The position numbers and the translations under genes are program-made. From NCBI RefSeq assembly GCF_013410955.1, contig NZ_JACCCG010000003.1, positions 62,001 to 126,000 on the forward strand: DNA of 64,000 nt. Direction: 5' to 3'. The notes beneath the pieces are model-generated. The model was not told the DNA's origin. It did not search any database and worked only from the letters and a program-made list of their open reading frames with translations. This document shows positions 52,672-60,723 of the stretch, one piece after another. The stretch's first letter is position 1, and every line of letters starts with the position of its first letter. Source of the DNA: Microbacterium sp. AK009. GTDB lineage: Bacteria > Actinomycetota > Actinomycetes > Actinomycetales > Microbacteriaceae.

Positions 52672-53598
52672 ATGAAACTTGGATTCGTCACCGCTTGCAT
52701 GCCTCAGGCTTCTCTTGAGGAGGTCGTGCTCTGGGCGGGGTCCGCCGGCTTCGACTCTTTGGAAGTGTCGGCGTGGCCGACCGACGGTTCAGGTCCGTCA
52801 CACATCGACGTGGCCCGGCTCGACGAGGCCGCAGCGAAGGAGATCGCGCGCTCCCTCTCCGACGCCCAGCTCGAGATCTCCGCAATCGGGTACTACGAGA
52901 ACAACCTCCACGCCGACCCAGCCGTCCGCGAGCGCGTCCATGCGCATCTGCGCAGTTGCATCGACGCGGCAGCGCTCCTGGGCGTGCCCTATGTGGGGAC
53001 GTTCGTCGGACGCGATGTCACGCGTTCCGTCGCGGAAAACCTCAGCGATGCTGAGATCGCCCTTCCTCCGCTTGTCACGTACGCTCGCGAGCGGAGAGTG
53101 TCGCTAGTCGTGGAGAACTGCCCGATGGAGGGATGGCACCCCGACGGCTACCCGGGAAATCTGGCCTACTCGCCCGAGCTCTGGGAGTGGATGTTCGAGT
53201 TGGGTTTCTACCTCAACTACGATCCGTCACACCTCATCTGGCTAGGAATAGACCCCGTGGAAGCGGTTCGGCCGTACGTCTCGAAGGTCATCCACGCGCA
53301 GGCGAAGGACACAGAAGTCGACCCAGCTGCCCGCACTCGCTTCAGCGTCTTCGGGAAGACACGGAAGCGCGAAAGCGAATGGGATGTGGGCTGGTGGCGG
53401 TACCGCGTCCCCGGTCGGGGCCAAGTCGACTGGCTCGCCGTCATCGATGCACTGGACGAGGGCGGATTCACCGGCCACATCGCCATCGAACACGAAGATC
53501 CCGTATGGGGTGGGACTCCTGATCGAGTGAAGCGTGGTCTGGAGATCGCCCGCGACACGCTGCGTCCGCTTGTGGGCCCTGTCAATGGTCGCGGCTGA
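52672..53598 (+). CDS. sugar phosphate isomerase/epimerase (xylose isomerase-like TIM barrel)
   Basis: Protein of 308 residues of the AP-endonuclease-2/xylose-isomerase-like TIM-barrel family. Metal-binding positions are visible in LVVENCPMEGWHP (Glu), YLNYDPSHLIWLGID (Asp, His), VIHAQAKDTEV (His, Asp) and IAIEHEDPVWGG (Glu). Members isomerise or epimerise sugars, inositols and keto-acids. It lies between the 2-hydroxyacid dehydrogenase and the GH78 rhamnosidase. Because no classical L-rhamnose isomerase is found in the window, this gene is one candidate for that step, though classical RhaA/RhaI are longer. The rhamnosidase start overlaps its end by 14 bp. Confidence 0.87.
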   Translation: MKLGFVTACMPQASLEEVVLWAGSAGFDSLEVSAWPTDGSGPSHIDVARLDEAAAKEIARSLSDAQLEISAIGYYENNLHADPAVRERVHAHLRSCIDAAALLGVPYVGTFVGRDVTRSVAENLSDAEIALPPLVTYARERRVSLVVENCPMEGWHPDGYPGNLAYSPELWEWMFELGFYLNYDPSHLIWLGIDPVEAVRPYVSKVIHAQAKDTEVDPAARTRFSVFGKTRKRESEWDVGWWRYRVPGRGQVDWLAVIDALDEGGFTGHIAIEHEDPVWGGTPDRVKRGLEIARDTLRPLVGPVNGRG

Positions 53599-56293
53599 TC
53601 CTGCTCTCGAGGTCGGCGATCTCCGGACTGATCATGCCGTCGACCCGCTCGGGATCGACGAGCCGAGGCCCCGGTTCTCCTGGCAATTGCGATCAGGTCG
53701 ACGTGGGGTGGTGCAGTCGGCGTACCGGCTGATCGTTCAGGAAGATGGCGGTGACCGCGGAACGCACACGGTATGGGACACCGGTTGGCTGCAGAGTGAC
53801 GTTCAGCTCGGCGTTGAGTACGGCGGGAAGCCGCTGCGCAGCACGACGGGATATTCGTGGTCCGTGCAGATTCGCGACGACGTGGGGGAGGAGGCGCAGA
53901 GCGCCGTCGCAACCTTCGAGACGTCCTTTCTGCAGGAGGGCGACTGGGTCGCGAAGTGGATCGCCTGTGTCGCCAAGACCCCGACCGTGCAGTCGCCTCT
54001 CTTCCGTCGGGAGTTCACCCTGTCGGAGCGGGTGGTCCGAGGACGGATCTACGTCAGCGGACTGGGCTATCACGAGTTATGGGTGAACGGCGTACTTGTG
54101 GGGGATGCGGTTCTGGACCCGGCATGGACGGACTACCGATCTCGCATCTTCTATGTCACCCATGACGTGACGCAGCTACTACGGAAGGGGGGGAATGTCG
54201 TCGGGGTCGCGCTCGGTAACGGGTGGTTCGAACCCTTCCCCTCACCGGTCGCGAGCCAGCTGTGTCCGCAGTTCATCCTCGAGGTTCGCCTCGACCTCGC
54301 AGACGGTTCCCAGCAGGTCATCGCTACGGACGGCAGTGGAGAGTGGAAGACAACGGTCGACGGCCCCGTCGTGGATCACAGCATCTACGGTGGAACGACC
54401 TACGACGCTCGGCGCGAGATTCCTGGGTGGGCAGAACCGGGTGTGGCACACCTCAGCACCGGCGCGCGCTGGCGCTCCGCGATCATCGTGGAGGCGCCGG
54501 GAGGGCGGCTGCAGGCTCAGCCGCTTGAACCGATCAAGGTCGTGGACGTCCTCACTCCCGCAAAGGTGACACGCTTATCTGACACAACCCACGTCGTCGA
54601 CTTCGGACAGAATTTCGCGGGGTGGGTTCGGATTCGTCTCGACGCGGAGCCGGACGCCGAGATCTCGCTTCGACATGCCGAGCTCCTGGACGATGACGGC
54701 CACGTCAACACCGTGAATCTTCGAAGTGCGGCCGCAACTGATCGGTTCATCGTCTCGGATGATTCGCCGCGCTGGCACGAACCGAAGTTCACGTATCACG
54801 GGTTCCGTTATGTGCAGGTCGAGGGTGCTCTGCGTTCGTTCGGCGCGGAAGACATTCTCGGACAGGTTGTGCGCAGCGACGTGTCGAAGACCGGTAGCTT
54901 CCGGTCAGACCACGACCTGCTGAACCGCCTTCACCAGAACATCGTGTGGACGGAGGCGAGCAACTTGCACGGGCTCCCGACGGACTGCCCACAACGCGAC
55001 GAGCGCCTCGCGTGGCTCAACGATATGACGGTCCGCGCGGAAGAGGCTGTGCACAATTTCAACCTTGCTCGGCTCTACGGCAAGTGGTTCGGCGACATCC
55101 TCGACACGCAGGGGGCAGAGACGGGGGCCATCGCTGATACGGCCCCGCATGTTCGCTTCGGTCATCGCCCCGCCGACCCGGTCTCGAGCAGCTTCCTCCT
55201 CGTGCCGTGGCTACTTGCCATGCACTACGGAGAAACGCGTTGGATCGAACGCCATTATGAGCGTTTGGATGCCTGGGTCACCTACCTCGCGTCCCTCCGG
55301 GAGGGGGGCCTGATCCTGCAATCCGAGATCGGCGACTGGGCACCCCCCGTGGAGCAGGCTGTGGCGGGGAGTGCCGGAGCCGGCGCCGTCTCCGCCAAGA
55401 CACCGGGCGGGCTCATCTCGACCTGTTTCCTCTTCCTGAACCTCGAACTCATGGCGCAATTCGCGCGCACGCTAGACAGATCAGAACACGAGACCGACTA
55501 CCTTCGCGAAGCGGACCGCGTCAGGCAGAGCATCAACGAGCGGTACTTCGACCGGCACGCCGGCTCGTACGGATCAGGGAATCAGTCGTCGAATTCGATA
55601 GCTCTCTATACAGGCATCGTTCCGACCGGTTACGAAGACGCCGTCCTGGACAACCTCGTTCGCGACATTGCGGACCACGGCTACCATCTGACGACCGGGA
55701 ACCTCTGCACCAAGTTCGTGATGGATGTCTTGGGTCGGGCAGGACGAACAGATGTTGCGATGCGTCTCCTCGAGCAGAGGACGTATCCGAGCTGGGGATA
55801 CATGATCGATAAAGGCGCAACAACGATCTGGGAGCGCTGGGAGCACGTGACTGGCGGTCCGCTCGCTGCGATGGCCTCCCATAATCATCCGATGTACGGA
55901 GCAGTCGATTCCTGGTTCTACCGCTTCCTCGGCGGCATCTCACCCACACCCGATCGGGCCGGCTTCGGTCACTTTCTCATCGAACCTCAGCTCGCCGAGT
56001 CGGTGGGCAGCGTGGAGTGTCGTCTCGAAACGGTGCGCGGGCTGGTTGGCTCGAGCTGGACCGTTGGATCCGGCGCAACGGTGTTCGACATCGACATTCC
56101 AGCGAACAGTACAGCCTCCATCCTCCTCCCCTGCCCAGAGAAATCGACGGTCCTCGAAGGAGGTCGCGTCATCGAGGTCGGGCCACCGACCCCGCTCGAT
56201 GGAGTACGAGCGGCGAGGCGGGAGGACGCCGGAATTCGACTGGAAGTAGGTTCTGGTCGCTATCGATTCGTCGTTCACAAATTGAAGGGATGA
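53585..56293 (+). CDS. GH78 alpha-L-rhamnosidase
   Basis: Inverting glycoside hydrolase of 902 residues that removes terminal alpha-L-rhamnose. N-terminal beta-sandwich domains cover about residues 1-380 (VDPLGIDEPRPRFSWQLRS, YVSGLGYHELWVNGVLVGD). The (alpha/alpha)6 catalytic barrel follows, with the family signature LPTDCPQRDERLAWLNDM, IGDWAPP, and TTIWERWEHVTG carrying probable catalytic acids. A C-terminal beta domain ends the chain. No signal peptide is present, so it should act in the cytoplasm on imported rhamnosides. The ATG at 53585 overlaps the previous gene by 14 bp. Confidence 0.94.
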   Translation: MVAADPALEVGDLRTDHAVDPLGIDEPRPRFSWQLRSGRRGVVQSAYRLIVQEDGGDRGTHTVWDTGWLQSDVQLGVEYGGKPLRSTTGYSWSVQIRDDVGEEAQSAVATFETSFLQEGDWVAKWIACVAKTPTVQSPLFRREFTLSERVVRGRIYVSGLGYHELWVNGVLVGDAVLDPAWTDYRSRIFYVTHDVTQLLRKGGNVVGVALGNGWFEPFPSPVASQLCPQFILEVRLDLADGSQQVIATDGSGEWKTTVDGPVVDHSIYGGTTYDARREIPGWAEPGVAHLSTGARWRSAIIVEAPGGRLQAQPLEPIKVVDVLTPAKVTRLSDTTHVVDFGQNFAGWVRIRLDAEPDAEISLRHAELLDDDGHVNTVNLRSAAATDRFIVSDDSPRWHEPKFTYHGFRYVQVEGALRSFGAEDILGQVVRSDVSKTGSFRSDHDLLNRLHQNIVWTEASNLHGLPTDCPQRDERLAWLNDMTVRAEEAVHNFNLARLYGKWFGDILDTQGAETGAIADTAPHVRFGHRPADPVSSSFLLVPWLLAMHYGETRWIERHYERLDAWVTYLASLREGGLILQSEIGDWAPPVEQAVAGSAGAGAVSAKTPGGLISTCFLFLNLELMAQFARTLDRSEHETDYLREADRVRQSINERYFDRHAGSYGSGNQSSNSIALYTGIVPTGYEDAVLDNLVRDIADHGYHLTTGNLCTKFVMDVLGRAGRTDVAMRLLEQRTYPSWGYMIDKGATTIWERWEHVTGGPLAAMASHNHPMYGAVDSWFYRFLGGISPTPDRAGFGHFLIEPQLAESVGSVECRLETVRGLVGSSWTVGSGATVFDIDIPANSTASILLPCPEKSTVLEGGRVIEVGPPTPLDGVRAARREDAGIRLEVGSGRYRFVVHKLKG

Positions 56294-56297
56294 GGGG

Positions 56298-56861
56298 ATG
56301 CGCTCAGCAAAAGACAAGCACGTCGTCGTCGGCGCGGACTTCGCGGGGTTCTCGCTCAAAGAGTCCGTGAAGAGACATCTTGAGGATCGCGGATGGACCG
56401 TAGCCGACCTCACTCCTGAGAAAGAGAATCTGCCGATGTATCACCGCGTCGGATTCCTGCTAGGCGCTCAGCTTGCGGAACGCGAATTCGAACGCGCGCT
56501 CGCCTTCTGCGGCTCCGGGATGGGCATCCACATCGCCGCCAGCAAATGTCCTCACGTTCATGCAGCGGTCTGCGAAAGCGTGGCCACCGCGAGAAGGGCG
56601 TCGACCGCAAACGGCGCAAACCTCCTAGCGATCGGCGCCTTCTTCACAGGACACCGCCTCGCGCAGGCGATGGCCGATGCCTTTCTCGAAAACGCGCTCG
56701 GAGACGGTTATGAGGAATGGGACGGGTTCTACGAGTATCACAAGCTCGGGTTCGATGAGTGTGAAGACTTCGACTACGGAGCCTTCAAGGCCAACGGCTT
56801 CCGCCTCACCAACGCAGGCGAAGTGAACCTGGGACCTGAGCCCCGCGGACTCGCCTTCTGA
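56298..56861 (+). CDS. RpiB/LacA/LacB-family sugar isomerase
   Basis: RpiB-fold isomerase of 187 residues, longer than typical RpiB (~150). VVVGADFAGFSLKESVKRHL is the N-terminal substrate region, and AFCGSGMGIHIAASKCPHVHAAVC contains the catalytic-base Cys and anion-binding Gly-rich loop. The extra C-terminus (YEEWDGFYEYHKLGFDECED) is unusual. Canonical members interconvert aldose and ketose phosphates; long versions are reported in sugar-acid and deoxysugar loci. It starts four bases after the rhamnosidase stop and overlaps the oxidase gene by one base, so it is another candidate for the missing rhamnose isomerisation step. Confidence 0.85.
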   Translation: MRSAKDKHVVVGADFAGFSLKESVKRHLEDRGWTVADLTPEKENLPMYHRVGFLLGAQLAEREFERALAFCGSGMGIHIAASKCPHVHAAVCESVATARRASTANGANLLAIGAFFTGHRLAQAMADAFLENALGDGYEEWDGFYEYHKLGFDECEDFDYGAFKANGFRLTNAGEVNLGPEPRGLAF

Positions 56862-58153
56862 TGGCGTTGACGAAGCGCCGCAGCGCGAGCCCAACCTCGG
56901 GCGAAACACGCCGCACCAACTGGGCGGGCAATGTGCGGTTCTCAGCGCGAAAGGTCGCGTCACCGACAAGCACCGATGAACTACAGGAGATCATCGCCGG
57001 CGCCGAAAAGGTCAAAGCAATCGGCACTGGGCACTCCTTCAGCGCGGTCGCCGACACGGACGGGCTCCAGCTCGACCTGACCCGCCTGCCGCGAATCGTG
57101 GAGCTCCACCCCGCAGCGCGTCGCGTTCGCGTGTCGGCGGGGCTTCGCTACTCGGACGTCGTCGAGATGTTCCACCGGAACGGCTTCGCGCTCGCCAACC
57201 TCCCTTCTCTCCCCGACGTATCGATGATCGGAGCAATACAAACCGCGACGCACGGTTCGGGAAAGGGGCAGCGATCTCTCGCTGACAGCGTTCACGCGAT
57301 CGAAATGATACGAAGCGACGGTGAGCTCGTCCGTGTTCAGCGTGGGGACCCGGACTTTGCGGGGGTCGTCGTCGGTCTCGGTAGCCTTGGGGTCGTCACA
57401 TCGATCGAGCTCAACCTCGTTGAAACCTACGACATTCGCCAGCGAGTCTATGAAGACCTGCCCCTCGAGCGTGCCCAGGAGGAGTTCGACGGGCTGATGG
57501 CGAGCGGCTACAGCGTTTCGTTGTTCCACTCGTGGAGTCGACCGAACTTTGTCGACTCACTGTTGGTTAAGCGGAAAGTCGGTGGCGTGGGACGTTTTCC
57601 GATGAGCTTTTTCGGGGCTCGTCGGGCAGCCCGCTCGCGTCATCCGGTCCGAGGCGTATCCGCTTCGACCTGCACACAACAGCTGGGGGTAGTCGGTCCT
57701 TGGTTCGACCGCCTCCCTCACTTCAGGATCGGTGGCACGGCCGCTCGCGGCGCCGAACTGCAGTCGGAGTATTTCGTTCCTCGCGCCCAATCTTCGGCAG
57801 CGCTCGAACAGCTGCGGCGTTGTGCCGCCTCCTTCCGGCAGGTGCTCCTCGTCAACGAGGTTCGGATCGTTTCTGGCGATGATCACTGGTTGTCGTACGC
57901 GTATGGGACGGACGTCACCGGCTTCCATTTCACGTGGAAGCCTGACCGCGAAGAAGTCTGGAAAGCAGTGCGAGAGATCGAACGCCACCTGGTGCCGCTC
58001 GGCGCGCGTCCGCATCTAGGAAAAATCCACAGTCTGTCAGCTGATGAGGTAACGCGACACCTGCCGATGGCCGAACCGTTTCGTTCCCTTCGCTCTCGAT
58101 ACGACCCCAGGGGCGCGTTCGCGAACTCAACTATTGAGTCTTTGGGTCTATAA
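56861..58153 (+). CDS. FAD-linked oxidase, alditol/aldonolactone oxidase type
   Basis: Flavoprotein of 430 residues of the vanillyl-alcohol-oxidase family. The N-terminal FAD domain shows VKAIGTGHSFSAVAD, in which His58 is placed to bind FAD covalently, and LPDVSMIGAIQTATHGSG. A C-terminal substrate domain follows, ending YDPRGAFANSTIESLG. This pattern matches alditol oxidase and sugar-1,4-lactone oxidases, which use O2 and release H2O2. It is the last gene of the transporter-rhamnosidase operon and ends 77 bp before the right boundary repeat. It probably oxidises a sugar or polyol made by the preceding isomerases. Confidence 0.87.
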   Translation: MALTKRRSASPTSGETRRTNWAGNVRFSARKVASPTSTDELQEIIAGAEKVKAIGTGHSFSAVADTDGLQLDLTRLPRIVELHPAARRVRVSAGLRYSDVVEMFHRNGFALANLPSLPDVSMIGAIQTATHGSGKGQRSLADSVHAIEMIRSDGELVRVQRGDPDFAGVVVGLGSLGVVTSIELNLVETYDIRQRVYEDLPLERAQEEFDGLMASGYSVSLFHSWSRPNFVDSLLVKRKVGGVGRFPMSFFGARRAARSRHPVRGVSASTCTQQLGVVGPWFDRLPHFRIGGTAARGAELQSEYFVPRAQSSAALEQLRRCAASFRQVLLVNEVRIVSGDDHWLSYAYGTDVTGFHFTWKPDREEVWKAVREIERHLVPLGARPHLGKIHSLSADEVTRHLPMAEPFRSLRSRYDPRGAFANSTIESLGL

Positions 58154-58229
58154 ACTCCCGTGCGTCGCCGAGTGATCTTGCCCTCGGCGACCGTGATGGC
58201 GGGCAGGTAGTCGCCATCGCGCAGTGTGT

Positions 58230-58386
58230 GCATCACCGCGGGTAACCCGTGAGAAAGATCCTGTCGCGATCGACGGCTGCGGGCACATTCGCCAAACCTC
58301 CGAACCCGCGTGAACACAGGCGTCGACGCCTCCGCACACTCTTGAAATGCCCCGCGGCTTGAGTTCAAATCCCACCGTCACCGCCA
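58230..58386. repeat. island right boundary repeat (att-like), copy 2
   Basis: 157-bp counterpart of the repeat at 25030-25187. It ends in the same 27 bp (58360-58386) that resemble a tRNA 3' end through CCA. Similarity to the third copy continues beyond this point to about 58620, through a GTTGAGCAAGAGCG terminator region and an AAAGTCCCGG block. The adjacent 58157-58229 holds a cut minus-strand coding stretch. Confidence 0.7.
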
Positions 58387-58747
58387 AAAATCCCCGATCA
58401 AGGGTAACTTTGTCTTCTATTCGATGAAGTTGAGCAAGAGCGCCGCGCACCATCCGCGGCGCTTTTCTCATTTGGCCGAGTTTCTCGCCCGTTTCGTGCT
58501 CGATCCGTGGGAAGGAATGAGGACAGATCGAATGTCCCGCTTCTCACTCGCAGAGAGGGGTGAGGACCTGCCCTCGATCGCGAAAAAGTCCCGGCCGGGG
58601 CGGATTCGAGCGAAAACCTGCGGTCGGGTTCTGCTCCTTCGTCAGTCTCTCATGCTCCTTCGGCGGGCTCCCGAGGGGGTGCCGGTGTAGCGAAGGGCTC
58701 CCTGGATCTAAACAACGGGTGCGGATCGCGTGTTCGTGGATCTTTCC
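58387..58747. other. non-coding repeat-derived region
   Basis: About 360 bp without a gene. It contains the hairpin terminator at 58439 and, to about 58620, sequence similar to 61800-62010. Nothing further is recognised before the convergent MarR gene. Confidence 0.4.
58439..58469 (+). terminator. intrinsic terminator
   Basis: AGCGCCGCG and CGCGGCGCT form a perfect nine-base stem with a seven-base loop followed by TTTCTC. It lies 52 bp after the tRNA-like end of copy 2, where the terminator of the original tRNA gene might have stood. Confidence 0.8.
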
Positions 58748-59596
58748 TCAACGACCAGGGATCTGAGTCCGCTCATCGATCAGTGCGGTGGCCACTTCAA
58801 AGGCCGCGACTTCGGCGAAGAGTCGAGCGAGCGACGCGCTCTGCTCCGCGATCCCTCGCATCACGGCTTGGACGGCGCTCATGCCTTCGGGGGTCACCTG
58901 AACGACGACGGCGCGACGGTCCTCAGGTATGACGTCACGGAGACGGACCGCGTACCCCTTGGCGCAGAGCTGGTCGACGATGTACGAGGCAGCTGGACGA
59001 GATACCGCCAGAGATGTGGCCAGGTCGTGTGGACGGACGCCACCCATGGACGCAATCTGTACGAGGGCAGCCCGCTGGCGGGCGGCGAGGTGTCCTTGGC
59101 TTGCGGCGTCGGGCATGGTGCGTACGAGATTCACGCCGGCCTCGCACACCCGGAGAAGAAGAGGCATGGCGTCCGACGACGTATTCGACTCGAACCGCTC
59201 CTCCGCCGACGCGAGCCCGGCGCTGATCTCGTGGGCGATCTCCGCGCTGTCGAGGAAGAAGGCCACGATCGAGGTGCGCAGCACCTCCGCCCGCCGCTCA
59301 CCGTCGGGGGTGAAGACGACCTCGACCGCACGCCTGTCCTTGTGGGACGGCCGTGTGGTGACGAGGCCCTCCTCGCGCATCCGGAGAAGCATCCGCGAGA
59401 CGGCGCGCCGATTCATCCGCGTGATCGCTGCCAGCCGTCGGGTAGTCGGATGGGATTCGGCCGCGATCGCACTGAGCGCGACCATCGTCTCGATCTCCGC
59501 CCACCGGGAACCGAAAGCGGCGTCAAAGACCCGGGTCAGGTCATCGTTGAAACGCCCGAGGAGCCCCATCGCCCGGGCTTGCGCCGCAGCATCCAT
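58748..59596 (-). CDS. tandem MarR-family regulator
   Basis: Protein of 282 residues containing two winged-helix MarR-like domains in one chain. The first (about 30-120) reads RRLAAITRMNRRAVSRMLLRM and SHKDRRAVEVVFTPDGERR. The second (about 165-265) reads RPHDLATSLAVSRPAASYIV and PEDRRAVVVQVTPEGMSA. Both have the DRR wing signature. Normal MarR proteins are ~140-170 residues and dimerise, so this looks like a fused dimer. It is divergent from the gene at 59763. Ligand and targets are unknown. Confidence 0.87.
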   Translation of the reverse strand: MDAAAQARAMGLLGRFNDDLTRVFDAAFGSRWAEIETMVALSAIAAESHPTTRRLAAITRMNRRAVSRMLLRMREEGLVTTRPSHKDRRAVEVVFTPDGERRAEVLRTSIVAFFLDSAEIAHEISAGLASAEERFESNTSSDAMPLLLRVCEAGVNLVRTMPDAASQGHLAARQRAALVQIASMGGVRPHDLATSLAVSRPAASYIVDQLCAKGYAVRLRDVIPEDRRAVVVQVTPEGMSAVQAVMRGIAEQSASLARLFAEVAAFEVATALIDERTQIPGR

Positions 59597-59762
59597 CCCT
59601 CACCTACCCCAGAGAATCCATTCAAGCAGTCCGGCATCTGCGAATGGTGTGCAGGATCGCTGGCGCGACGGTTCAAAGATGTCTTGATTTGAGTTAGCCT
59701 CATGCCGAGGCCAGGTGCCCGACCGATCGCGTCGGCGGCCGAACTGTGGGAGAGGCGCCGAA

Positions 59763-60275
59763 ATGTCGAGAGAAGAGCACGCCCGAGAGGGCGCCCAAGC
59801 GGCGATCCCCGACGATGAGATCTTGGACGTCGCCGTGGTCATGCCCCGGGGGTCGACGTTCGCCGGAGTGGTGGGGGCGACGGCGGGAGTCGCTGCCGGC
59901 GGCAGCAATCCGACGGCGTGGGGCGTCGCCGGGGGGATCATCGGGCAACGCGTGGGTGCCGCATCTCGCGGCAGCTACCCCTCGCTCGTGCTCGCACTCT
60001 CTCCGGAGCGGCTCTACGTCCTCGGAAGGCAGAGCACCGGTCTGGTAGGCGGCTGGAAGAACCTGCACCCCGTCGCGCACATCGAGCGGAAGAACCTCGA
60101 GGTCAGCAAGCATCGACGCGGCACCGTCCTCGTCATCGGACTGACCGACACCACGACGAAGACGACGCTCGAGGTCGAAGCCCAGACCATCGGCGGTCTC
60201 GGGTTGAAGGATCTCCTGGGTGAGGTCGAACCCGATGGCTCGCGCGCGACGGACGCGAACGGAGGCGCGGCGTGA
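59763..60275 (+). CDS. conserved hypothetical protein with glycine-rich segment
   Basis: Protein of 170 residues that I cannot assign. A glycine/alanine-rich stretch (GVVGATAGVAAGGSNPTAWG, then VAGGIIGQRVGAASRG) could dip into or associate with the membrane. It is followed by a beta-rich part (SLVLALSPERLYVLGRQSTG; HIERKNLEVSKHRRGTVLVI) that resembles a PH-like domain. GGGAGAGG precedes the ATG at 59763. It overlaps the small membrane protein downstream (GTGA), so the two are probably expressed together. Confidence 0.65.
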   Translation: MSREEHAREGAQAAIPDDEILDVAVVMPRGSTFAGVVGATAGVAAGGSNPTAWGVAGGIIGQRVGAASRGSYPSLVLALSPERLYVLGRQSTGLVGGWKNLHPVAHIERKNLEVSKHRRGTVLVIGLTDTTTKTTLEVEAQTIGGLGLKDLLGEVEPDGSRATDANGGAA

Positions 60276-60646
60276 TGGCCGGGAAGCGCCCCGCGGGCGT
60301 GGTGCTCATCGCCGTGCTCGCGTGGATCGGCGCAGCCCTGCAGATCATCACCGGGATCCTTGTCGTCACTCGGGTGCTCAGCCCGGATGGGGTGGGGATG
60401 GAGGCGGCGTGGATCGGGATCATCGTCGGGATCCTCTCCGCGATTGTGGCATCCTTCCTCTTCAGCGGAAGCAACGTCGCGCGCATCCTGGTGACCATCT
60501 CCTTCGCGCTCCAGCTGCTGACCGCAATTTTCGCAGTCGCGGCGAACCCCGCCAACCTGGTCGCACCGATCCTCTCGGCGATCGTCGCGATCATCGGACT
60601 CGCGCTGCTGTACACGGCCCGCGCGAACGAGTACTTCCGCAAGTGA
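60272..60646 (+). CDS. small four-helix membrane protein
   Basis: Integral membrane protein of 124 residues with four hydrophobic helices (about 8-32, 43-66, 69-90, 95-115) and a short basic C-terminus (RANEYFRK). The family is not recognised with confidence. The GTG at 60272 overlaps the upstream stop; an ATG at 60275 is equally possible. A clear terminator follows. Confidence 0.7.
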   Translation: MMAGKRPAGVVLIAVLAWIGAALQIITGILVVTRVLSPDGVGMEAAWIGIIVGILSAIVASFLFSGSNVARILVTISFALQLLTAIFAVAANPANLVAPILSAIVAIIGLALLYTARANEYFRK

Positions 60647-60654
60647 CCTGCGCC

Positions 60655-60695
60655 CGCCCGTCACGCCGACTCGCCTCGGTGTGACGGGCGTCTTC
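60655..60695 (+). terminator. intrinsic terminator
   Basis: CGCCCGTCAC (60655-60664) and GTGACGGGCG (60681-60690) form a perfect 10-bp stem with a 16-base loop, followed by TCTTCC. It ends the two-gene unit 59763-60646, leaving the protease gene to its own promoter. Confidence 0.75.
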
Positions 60696-60723
60696 CGCCC
60701 CGCCATATCCAAGGAGAAACTCC

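Larger units (their letters stand above)
25161..58386. mobile_element. putative 33-kb integrative genomic island with deoxysugar catabolism cargo
   Basis: Segment bounded by the two identical 27-bp tRNA-3'-like sequences. The evidence is the paired ~158-bp direct repeats at both ends, a tyrosine-integrase C-terminal remnant immediately inside the left end, mobile-element-like pseudogenes beside it, and cargo (fucose and rhamnose catabolism) unrelated to the ion-transport block outside. The integrase is decayed, so self-mobility is probably lost. Ends are assigned from sequence similarity only; excision or an empty site was not tested. Confidence 0.6.
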
